Assembly (NCBI RefSeq): GCF_000003815.2
Contig: NC_049981.1
Span: 12,309,625-12,369,624 of the forward strand
Length of the DNA: 60,000 nt
Reading direction: 5' to 3'
Source: Branchiostoma floridae
Taxonomy: Eukaryota > Chordata > Leptocardii > Amphioxiformes > Branchiostomatidae
Below, in pieces: positions 46,701 to 58,700 of the stretch (positions are counted from its first letter, which is position 1; each line of letters opens with the position of its first letter). Position numbers and translations under genes: made by a program. Under the pieces are notes generated by a model that saw nothing but the letters and a program-made list of their open reading frames with translations, was not told the DNA's origin and did not search any database.

Positions 46701-49700
46701 AACGTTTTGATGCTCTTGAAAAAGAAACGTGTTACATGATGTTAACCATACCTCCTCGTGTCCCGTTAACAGGCTATTCTGTAGCGACGTCTTGACGTAG
46801 TACGCGTTTACATCCGTGTCCAACACCCCGATGTAAAAGTACGTCAGGCTGAAGATCAGCAGCAGGACCAGACGGACCAGGATGTCTCTACCCTGCGTCA
46901 TCCGCTCGGGCCAGTTCGGGTCGTGGTCGGCTTTCTTCGGCTTGGGTGGTAAAACCCTTGCTGCAGGGACTTGATAACACAGGAATAAAATTAGCATCTA
47001 ATAAATGTGTTCAAAATATCAAAGCAAGAGAAAACTTAATGTAGATGCTAGAAATATCAATAAATGATAAACGTTTCAACTCATGTCATTCTCCGTACCT
47101 ATACGTTAAACCGGCTAACCATTTTCTTGGCACATTTTATTTGACCCCTCCTTGCGGTTTCTAGAGAAAGTACGTATTAAGCTTAAAAGGACATACCTTC
47201 ATATTTATCATTGTATTTGTGAACGATTTCGATGGGAACCGGTTCCTTTTTTACTGTTTTCATCCCTAAAACTCTCCGGACACGAGATGTCACAGGCTCC
47301 AACACAGGTTTGATGATGACTGCCTGGAAGTAGCTCACCAGAAAGATCTGCAAAGAGCGAACTTAGTTTTAGTTATCACTTAAAAGCTGACATTTCATCG
47401 AACATTGACGTTCCGGAAGCACTTGTATTCGTTATAAAGAATAAAACTTTATAAAGCACTTGTATTCGTTATAAAGAAAGGTATCGCTCTTGTTAATATG
47501 TAACTATTGTAACATACCTGAATAGGTTCCAGTAAAAATGTGGAGAGCATGAATGTTAGGACGAAGTCCTTCAGCCAGGCCTGGCTTCCTTTAGCTCCAA
47601 ACTGTAGACTGTACACGATCACAAAGAAGCTGCTGCTGACAGACGTCAGGATGGCGAGGATCCACGCCATTTTCTTGTAAGGGAATCTCCGGGTGGATGC
47701 AGATGATGACACCTGTTCTACTAACGGAAGCTGCTTGCAAAACATCGGTACAAGGATGACGTAAACCGGTAGGGACACCGTAAACGAGGTTGCTGCACTA
47801 CTGAACAAGTCCGAAAGGCGGAGCCTTATGACACCAGTGTCTAACAGAACGATGTCTGGCCCTGCTGTGACCCCGTACCACATGGCACTGCCCAACATCC
47901 ACAGGGTGATCTGAGTCAGGCAGCAGACCAGGCGCTGCGCCCGGCTGAAGTGTCTCACACCGGAGTTACACACGGCCGACAGGAGGAGATGCTCATCGTA
48001 CAGAAGGTACGAAAACGTCGGTAGGGTGTGTTCTCCTTTCCTAAGATTAGGATAACGACGCATATTATTATCCGAATCATTTATCGCCATGAAAGAAAGA
48101 AAGAAAGAAGTCAAGTGACCTGTCTGACCTTTGACTCACAGGGCACGTGACTACAGTCAGAGCTGAGGGAAAATGGCGGATGCCTTCTGAAAGATTCCCG
48201 CATAAGTTTCTTCGTCCTGTGCAACGCTAAATATTTAAAAGAACCCTCTTTGTTACAATGTTTCAATTCCAGAGCTAGTCTATCTTTTCTTAATTTAGAG
48301 CATTGTGCAGGGGTTAACAAGTTTCGTGGATTTCTGAAGAGACACCTTCCAAGGAAGCAACTTGTCCTACTTACTGCCCATCTCCATCAGGAATTGCCTT
48401 CAGGGTCCTCATTGTTCTACAGTCATCTTTGTTAGCAGACAGCCAGGTGTAACAAGGGAATAGGAACCTGAAAGAAAATAGATGTAAAAATGAAGTATTT
48501 GTCTGCATCTTAAGCTTGTATGAACGAAAAAAAAACTCAGACTTATACTAATACCCCATAGGCTCATACCTCCTAGAAATGCTCAGCTGTTGTAAATTTA
48601 CCGACAAATATGACACAGCCATGTCTATTCTTTCCACCTATACCAGAAGATAAAAGTTTGTAGAATAATCCGTTTCTCCAGACTGAATCAAACGCCTTCC
48701 TGAAATCTACAAAACAGGCATACAGTTTTCCACCAGGGACAGATATCTGTTGATCTATTAGGGTTTCTGCTGTGTCATATGCCTTCTTTACAATTCTATC
48801 ATTGGGTAGGGTACGTAGTCTAAGCCAGTATTTGATAAGTTGTATTTGTGTGTCAATATACAAAGTGAACATTCCTAATTCCACACGCTACGAGCCCCAC
48901 TCTTAGCCACATGCCATTTTAGGTTTCTGACCATTGACCAAGTGCCAACGGTCCCTTCCTGTCAGTCTGCCGAATATTTGATCGCTGGCCAGCTCATTCT
49001 GCGGCGGTGTTGAGACATTTTAATGATGTTTATTTTTTCGGGTAATGACTGTGATAGCCACCGGAGGTCACAGTCTTGTAAGGAGCACACCGCGACAGGA
49101 CCCGGACGGATATCTAGCAATACGAACTACCAACTATTCCACTTGTACGTATGCTATTTGTGCATTAAGCCTTAATGGATGTTGATATGTCATTATACCT
49201 ACCCTTGTGATGTCTGTACGTCCCAGACTGTGATGTTGTCTATGAAGAGTGACTCCATGGCGCCCTTCCCGGAGCTGTCGTGCCAGACCTGTACAGACTG
49301 GAGCTCGCCGATAGAGGCTGGTGTCGTCATGATGTGGTACGTGTCACCACCTCGGGTTAGGATCTAATGACATCGGAAAAAGAACGTGTATGTATTATAT
49401 TGCCAATTCTGCTTTGTTTGTATGAAAGATCATCGCCAAAGTCTGGGGCAACATAATTGTAACAAGTGCTGGGTAAGTTTAGCAAAGCATTGTATTTTGC
49501 CTACCTGGTTAGATACATTAATCTATATAGTACAATCTACATATTCTCCAAGCAGATGTTGGGTCGCAGAGCCCGGGGATTGGAAGGAAATTAAGGTAAT
49601 GCATATCCACTCTATATTAGTCATTTTACTGACCCTTCATTGAATGGAGGTATGATATATTGACCTAGCTCTTTATTTACAGAAATTGTTACCGTACGTA

Positions 49701-52700
49701 ACATAAGTATGTGACAGCCTTTCTAATTGTCTGAAGTAAAGTTATGGATATGTGCCGATGTTCAAATATGGGCAAAGACGAAATTTGTATTTTGTTTTAT
49801 TCCCCATTATAGACAAATGTCCTTGCTATACCTATTTATGGCTGGCATAAAGTACACATTGCTCCAATGATAAATACCACAATAGTTCTTACCAAACCTG
49901 CAGGGTTGAGAGTGACCATGGCTGTCCTGCCCTCTGACCCTGTGATCATCAGCCCAACCACAGACGCCGTGCCGGCATCAGGCTGGGTTCCCGTACGGAC
50001 AGACATGACGTAGACGTAGTCCGCACCGGGAACCTCTGATGGGATGGTGGAGACTTTGGGAACAACCGCGTTGAAGTTGCTTGACGTCGCAGCTAGTCCA
50101 ACACCAAAGTTGTCTGCCACTGCGTTGCTTTTAGAAGCCTGGCTCTGATAGCGATAAAACGAGACCTTCATAGAGACCTGTATAACAGACATATCCACAA
50201 GAACTGACATTTTGGTGACCGTTTGTCACCTTCCTCAAGGCAATAATGGCTGAATCTACTTTACACTGCAGCTAGGTGTCGATGCAATGATACAAATGCG
50301 GCCCCAGACGTATGCGTTTTCACATTCCCATCGATACTGTCATCAAAAGCAACAAAACTTAACAATTATATGCTACCCCCCTAGACTCAACGTTTGGGGA
50401 CCGCATTTGTTACCCTGCAACTGTTGTATGAATTAAACTCATTAAGTAATCACAACAAAATTTTCTATGGAATGAGGCTTGAAAATGTAACAAATTGTAT
50501 TTGGATTTTCACATACCTTGATGTCAGAACGTAGTATCAGTAGTTGGGCCACCAGGAACGCCATCCACATCACTATGATGGTTGCGAACACGGTGGAATT
50601 CGAGGACAACTTCTCAAAGTTGCTACCCAAGTTGGCGAAGTCCACAAAATTGGGAATTGGCAGAAAAGACGATCCAACAATCAGACTGGAGCTTTTCCCA
50701 TCACGGTTGAAGGTCATGTCACACGTGCATCCGGTGGTCTTCTCGTCAGTTCCGGTCCCAACCTGTGGTACAGAGTAATACTTGGCTTTGGTCAATTATT
50801 CAGAAATACTTATAGATATAAAGATACAAAAAAATTAAATGATAAAACTTATAGCACATCAGGTTCTGAAATCAGAATTAGAATTGAAAGTTTTTTTTTC
50901 ACATTTCTTACTAAGGTATTTACCTGGATTAAATTTCTTGTCAGGTCGGCTTTGAGTTGACAAAGGCAAAGGTAAACTACGAGAGCCGGGACTACTCAAG
51001 AGCTGTCAAATATGCTGACAAGAGAAAACGGTCTTCCACGTGAAAAGTAAGTCTGTGTGTCCGTTACATTCTACTTTCTAAGCGGAGGTTAGTTTTCGAC
51101 TGGTTTCGGTCGTCTTTTATGTATTTTCAGCATGCTCTCTATTTTGTGATTTATTTGTCCACCAGCCAAACGTACTCTCCCCGGCTCCGGTTTCGAAAGC
51201 CTGTTTAGGTGTTTTATCGGGCATTCAATTTAGTCAATTCTTTTCTGGGGGGGGGGGGGGCTACAAGAAAAAAAATTAATAGCCTGATCAAAGACGTTCC
51301 GAACAAACCCCGAGTCCCTACTTTGAAAGTAGTTAGATTTTGCTAGACCAGTAAGTAATACCCCCTTTCCACTAGGACGGCGCTCTCACCGCGCTCTCTC
51401 TGCGACCTACAATTTGACACATCATTCAACGGATTGTATCGAAAATAAACGAATCTTGTTACACTTTGTGTGTTTTGTTGTCTTGTCAATCACACTTTTA
51501 CGTTTTGTGTGATATACCCAGTGTGAAAGCGAAGGTTTCACATATGTTATTTAGGTCGCAGTGAGAGCGCAGCACGATCGCCGTCCTAGTGGAAAGGGGG
51601 CCTAAGTAAAAACCTTGCAGCGGTTGTTGTTCCACGCCTGATTATCCATTTCCCACATCAGACAGGAGACTGCAGCAGTCTGCAGGGTGAAGCCTGATGG
51701 GTTGCCATGGCGACCTGGAGAGGGCGTGGTCTGGGAGTCTCTAGCCGCGGACGTCAGCAGTCGTACATATTTATTGTCAGGAACATCTGTACCAACTATT
51801 ACAGTAAGGCATACAGGTACATATAAATATGACAGACACTTGTAGTATATTCATCAAGATAGATATCATTATAGTTGACACTTAACAGCTGAAACGTAAT
51901 TGTAACCTTTTTTTTATTTAGATAGTAATGTCTACCACTACCAGGTACACAAATGCCAAAACCATGTGAATTAGCTGCAGAAGAAAATTTGACATAATGT
52001 GTATAATGTGAAACTTTTTGAGGTTTAACATCGTTACAGCTTATAACATAAGCTCATTGATAATCACATGAAAAAACATGCACGTCACATTTTTGAGGGA
52101 TGGCACAAAAATTGAGCTTACTGTCAAATTGTTATTTGCATCACATTTCATTCACATTTCCCTAAACTTGGGAGAATCACATTTTGAAAAGAGTTAACAT
52201 GGAAAGAGAAAACATGTTATCAAGATGTGACATTGGCACACACTTTGTCAAATCATTTTACATCATAGAGGATTATGTTTACCTTTTGTCCGTACACCAA
52301 CTATGACCCAGCCATGTTCGTGTCGCATCTCCGGAACGAATAAAAAGGTGAAGTTGGAGTAAACCAGGCCATATGGCATCTCAAAGCCGTCATAATCAGT
52401 GATGTCAGGAGGTTTGACAGTTGTTGTGTAGTCGTACTCTTCTTCAGTTGGGAAGTCGTGAATCCGGACGTACACTTGGAGCTCCGTGTCGACGTCATCG
52501 ACGGAAAAGCTAATCATGGGCACCTGGCCGTCCTCGGTTATGTACATCGCGTGATACTTCATGTTAGTGTTATGGCTGGGAACCATTGGGAATGAGCTAC
52601 GCGCATCATGGACTTTCTTTCTGTAAGACGTTGTCTCAGTGTCGTCTTCGTCTTCTTCAGTGTCAGTCGTGATGCCGAATACCACATCAGATCGTAAGTT

Positions 52701-55700
52701 AACGGTGATGTTCGGTGCTGCCGGTTTGACGGCTTGTCCTCCATTGTTGTCTGCATCAGTGGTGATGGTTAGCATGACTACAGGTGACGATACCTGAGTT
52801 TTCTCCTCACTCCACACGAAAGGATTGTCGTCAAATGCAACGACCTGTGAGAACCACAAGATGCCTGATTGGTTAATCTAGATAATTATTGACGTTTCAG
52901 AAAACTTTATGCATCTTCTAAACTGTTAATCGTTATGTCAAGAACCACAGCTAAAGCTGCCATATAAACCTCTTTGAACAATATTGAAACTGGAAATTGC
53001 GATGCTTGTGAATAGGTAAAGTGCATTATTAGTATACGGGTTTTAGAAGAGTTTACTTTTGATAATATAAACGGAATTTTGTGAATTTTTGAAAATCAAA
53101 TATCCTTCCCTTTATATATAACTTGAATCAAAATCAGTTGCCAATTTGCTGGCAAAATATTGACAGAATTTCTAAAATGTACATTTAAAAAATCCACGGA
53201 AATAGTGTATGATATACCTTGATAGTGGCGTTCTGAGGAAGGCTGTCGCCCTCTGTGAGGAGGATAGAGCCGATATCCTGATCGATAGGAACGGTACCGA
53301 CATCAGGGATGGCTTTCATCACAGCCGTGAGCACGCCGTCAGACCGGATGTGGGTAACATTTCCTTCCGGTGTCGTCTCTTCCAACAGCTTGTCAGCTGC
53401 CGCCTCCAACAGGTGCAGCAAACTCATGGTCTCGTCCTTCATCTGTATAAACAACAGTTGATGTACAAGATGAATATTGTCCCTTTATATGCGCAGACGT
53501 TCCAGACGCTAATGTATCTGTATGCATTCATCATTAGAATATACCTATGTATCACAAACATATCATTAAACATAGTTTAAAAACATTAGAAAGCTAAACA
53601 CTTCTTCCTTTAGGTTTAAAAAAAAGGAAAAAACATACCCGAGACTTGAGACGTTCTTGTTCTTTTTTCTTTTGCTCCAGCTGTTTTACCGGCGACATGT
53701 CGGGGGAATCAACGTCTATCAGGTCTTTGACCTCCTGAGTAACGCCAAGGGATAGGTCAAAAGTCGTTTCCATAGCAACTGTCTGTCTGCTATTGCCCTG
53801 AGATCGTAGAATCGACGACGTTCCGTCTGTGACATCTTTCAGAAGCTCTTTGCGATCCTCCAGTGACCCCCTGAAGTTCTTCACCTTGTCATCCAGAGTT
53901 TCCATAAGAGCAGGAATATCTTCCTGGAGGATAGAAAATTTTCGCAGCGGTTGGAAAGAATGATGAGAGAAACAGCATTTACGACAAAAAGTGGTAATAA
54001 TTTTGAATTGATGTCTTCAAGGTGTGTGGCATTTATTACCTCCGCTAGAAAGGACGTATGTGTTGAAAATTCCTGTGTGGTCATGAAAACACGCGGGTGA
54101 GGAGTTGACTCAGCTGTACTTGGTGTCAGCGGTGGGATAGTGGTCATGATCGACACGTGTTCGGTGGAAACCTCTTCAGTTGTTTCCCAACCAAGTCCTG
54201 TCATGGAAAATAATTTGGTGGAAGGAACGCATGACTGGANNNNNNNNNNNNNNNNNNNNNNNNNNNNNNNNNNNNNNNNNNNNNNNNNNNNNNNNNNNNN
54301 NNNNNNNNNNNNNNNNNNNNNNNNNNNNNNNNNNNNNNNTCAGCTGATGTACGTCCTTGGGTTCTACCAATCTAGATTACATTTTAAAATGATGATAAAG
54401 TAGATGGTAAAGTAGATGACAATGTTCCCAAAGCTATCCATGGATGTCAGGAGAGATGAAATCAGAAACGTAATGATAATCTAAGAATCTGCATCGACTC
54501 TACCAACACAGACATTCCTTCAGTAATAATTGGTTTGCTCGCGCATGCAATCAATCAATTCATTTCATTTCATTGTTTACCTCCCAAGGCAAAAAGGGAT
54601 GTAGTTTCCATGATGGTTGTTGATCTTGTAGAAAACAAAGTTGAAGTGGATGTGTGCGTGTCTGTGGGGGAATACCAGGTGGTTGATGGAACAGGAGAGC
54701 TCGAAGTAGTAGACATTGATGTAGTTTGACCTGTAGTGGGCGTTGCTGTTGCCATTGATGTTGTAAGTCCTTGGGGGTAAGAAATAAAATTAGATTAGAA
54801 ATTGAACAAAAATACTGGTTCTACTTGCTGACACTCGACTAGTAACATCCGAGAAGTGATTACAAATTGTATCTGAGAAATTATAAATGCTGGAAGGCAA
54901 TGCTTGTTAGAATTAGGACAAAAAACATACGTTGACAGTCCTTCCCGTCGCCCGTGAACCCATCCAGACACACACAGCGGTAGGTCCCGACAGTGTTCGC
55001 ACAGAAGGCATTGACGTCACAGGTCGCATCCCCACTTCTGCACTCATCAACATCTGCAAGTAAGCGATGTATGATATCATTTAACAAACAATATATCGTA
55101 TAGACAACTCAATGGCTGCTATTTTTAATGGGTACACAAAATCAAACGATTGGAATACCTATTTTTTTCTTATTTCCTTTGAGGCTCCCGCCTTCAACTT
55201 ATTGAAGCCTATATACCATATACCGTAAGGATTGATTCACTCATGATCGTGGAAGGACCCTCAGTCTTTTCCAAAGTTATGTGCTGGGTTCTTCTACGTG
55301 CTCAAGGTATGGCACCTCAATTTAACGTCCTTTTCATAGGACGTCCCTAACCTAAGCTAATTTATTTTCACTTGAGTGAAGGGAGGAAAGTCGAGTAAAG
55401 TGCCTTTCCCATGGGCACGAGCTCGGTAGTATGACGGGATTTGAACCCTGGACCTCTGGATTCTGAGCCAAACACCCTCCACCGCAATTCTAGTCAATCT
55501 TAACTTGGGATCTACTTGTAGATTGTGCGAAACGAAAAACAGACCTTGGCAGCCACCCGCCCCCATGACGTAACCAGTTGAACAGACACAGTCGAAGAAG
55601 CCGTGACTGTTGATGCAATCGGCGTTAATGCCGCAAATGGTTGGATTCTCCAAACACTCGTCAATGTCTATAGATTAAAGCAAAAATTTTCTCGTTAAAT

Positions 55701-58700
55701 CCCGTGAGAAAGAAGAAAGTATCATGATATTCTGACGTTGATATTGCTCAGAATATTCACAAGGAATAAGACCAAATGTTTATACTATCAGTAGGCACAG
55801 ATCGAAAACATTTATTGAATATATACCATCGCAATTGTGGCCGTCCGCATTCAACCTATAACCGTCCCCACAGAGACAATGGTAGCTCCCACCAGTGTTG
55901 ACACAGGTCTGCTCACAGCCGCCATTTAATGACACACATTCGTCCACAGCTATTCAGATCATGGGGCAGAAAAATCATATATGTGTAGTCCACATAAAAA
56001 TAACGGTTAATTACTTCATAAACGTAATAAGCGTTGGAAGGACCAGAGCACAAAAGAAACTGGACTGAGTCTTAAGACTGCGGAAACTAGGGCACAAGCT
56101 TGTGACATAGAAATACTTGACGGAGAGGAGCAATAAAGGGGCCTCTCTCAAAGCCTCTCTCATAAGTCCCTGGCCTATCTGGGTATTACTAATGTAACTG
56201 TGTGCATAACCAACTTAATCAACATAATGAGTTATTCCTTGTGTTTATGACTGATTTTTAAGATGTTTTAGATGTTGAAGAGTTTTACATCTAGAATACA
56301 CACTAATATCTCATTCGCTACAATGAAATTAAAATCTATTATTGACATGGACAAAGATGACCCACCAGTGCAGTTATGTCCATCTACGTCCAGTACGGAC
56401 CCTTCACTACAGGAACAGTTGTAGCTTCCTACAGTGTTGGTGCAGGTCTGGGAACAGCCGCCGTTCTGATCTGTGCACTCGTCAATGTCTAGGGACGAGA
56501 AAAATCGATCAGACAATGCCAATGTATACTTCTATTTTACACACAAAAGTATCATCCAACAACAAATATTTGCCACACGTCGCCACGTAACGTTTTTCAA
56601 CATTACTGTTGTTTATTGTTGTTGGTGTCAAAGTCAAAGAACGTTGCCATTTTTTATAATTATTAAGATGAAATATAATCAATTTCTTAAATGCCTTGAC
56701 ATATAACATCTGTCTCCGTCCAGTTTCCGCTATGAAGGCACGTTCTTATGATGACGTCACCGGATATGACGTGATACCCCGGTGCGCATGGGTAGCTGCA
56801 GTTCTCCCCCAGCAGAAAGGGGCAGTTGCAGACAGGTCCGGTAGTGTTAGGTTGGGTTGGTGGGTCAGAACAACCTTGGGGAAACCAATCTGTTCAAAAC
56901 ATAAGTGCACAGTGAGTATAGGATAATATCATAGAAAGATAAATGAAAGACATTTTTATAGGCAATATCATTTAACTACAAAGTGTTCGAAAATTGGTAT
57001 GGTATGGCCCTTTAGTATAACGGTAAGATCAATACTGGTTTCAATTCTCGAACCAATTAGCTGCAGTCCAGCTGTGCAAAGACCGTCTTTTACAGATGAC
57101 AATCAAAATGGTCAGGATTTCTATATACAACAGAGCACATGTAATTTGGTTTTGATATCTTTAGATCCCTCCAATGGATTACAGCACACTAGAAAGGGGT
57201 GATTAACTTAATGTAAAAAAAATGTAATAAAGATATCTTGGAATTTGTTACCCATACTTTTCGCTTTACTTCTAACATGAATAATGAGCTCTCGATATTA
57301 CCTTGTGTGCAGTTCAATCTCCAGTCGCCAGGATACGCGTGTGTACGGTACCTGACATAACCCATAGGCTTGGGGTCAGGGTCAGTCCAGCTGAGAATCG
57401 GCTCCACCTCTCCATGCCTGCCAACGCCAATGTTGCCACTGACAGACCAGCAGACCCAGAATCTGCGAAACTCCTCAGGAGACAAGATATCTGGAAATGT
57501 TGAGAGGAACAGGCTTCTTATAGTTCAACTGGCACGCACGGTGATCAAATACGCGCTCAAAACCTCCCATGTCTAGCCGAATTCGAACCTTCTTCCATGA
57601 TGTTCCATCTGACGTAATTCGAACCGAACCCTTGTTCTATTTAGGTCATCTGCGGTCATTGCAGGTAAAACCGTGCTTTCTGGCCCTTTTCCCCCAACTA
57701 ACTTGAATCAGGCGAAAAACATAGTTTTGAACCAATATAAGCAATTTTCTGGACAGTACATTTATGCTTTCTCTTTGTTGCGGACCTGTAATATGTAACG
57801 AAGCTACTGGCGCTTTTGTTGGTGACCTTGAGTATCATAAGTGTTGCTTACACCGGTATCAATTACACCCTCCCGCTCTCCGTGCGGCATGACATGCGTG
57901 CAAACATCGTTTAAGATCTCCACCAAGAAGAGTCCAACTTAACTCATTGACGGCTCAAAATGACCGCAACGGTTTTCCCGAGATTTGTGTTTTTGGGATT
58001 TTTAAAAAATGCCTTCGATTGTGAATTATTGGTAATTAAGTGCAAAAAATGTCATTTTTACGCATATTTTTGGCTGTAACTTTGCTTAAAATCAAAAATT
58101 GAAAAATCCCAAAAACAGAAAGTTTTATTTGCCTCTCAGATGACAAAAAATACCAAAATCGAGAATTTTCCATGGCACTTGCGGCCCATCTTATCAAGAG
58201 TATGGTCAAATTGAAGGCCTTTTTTGAAAATAATCGTCTTTGGAAGCAAAGTAGAAACAAAACAGGTATCTCAATTCGAACGGGAAGATTCAAACTATCA
58301 AAAATTGCGAATTTAATATTATTTTGAATACATTTTCCTTGTCATAACATTTTGTTTATTTTGAAATATTTTACGGTTGGCAAATAGTAGGCCTCTTGTA
58401 ACCCGATACTCTGTCGAACTCGCATAGCAACGGGAAAGAATACCCTAGCAACCGACCGCCGTGACGATGGCAACTATCTGGATAAGTAGCATTCAATGCA
58501 ATAGGCAGTTGGGGAAATTTAGATTAATCTAAGTTGCTTTGGAAATTATTGAAGTTCGAATCAAAATCAACCACCGGGACACCCACCAAGCCCAAAGACC
58601 CATCCAAGCCGTAGCCGCAACCAAAAGTCCTACGGTGCCCCACCCGAAAGTGAAACAAAGATAAACGAGAGTTCGTGGGTCATTAATGTGTTTGCGTTGT

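Noticed and set aside
48111-48320. Minus-strand frame between two gene A exons
   Set aside because: The flanking exons join cleanly through a split Gln codon. The reading continues as intron in both copies.
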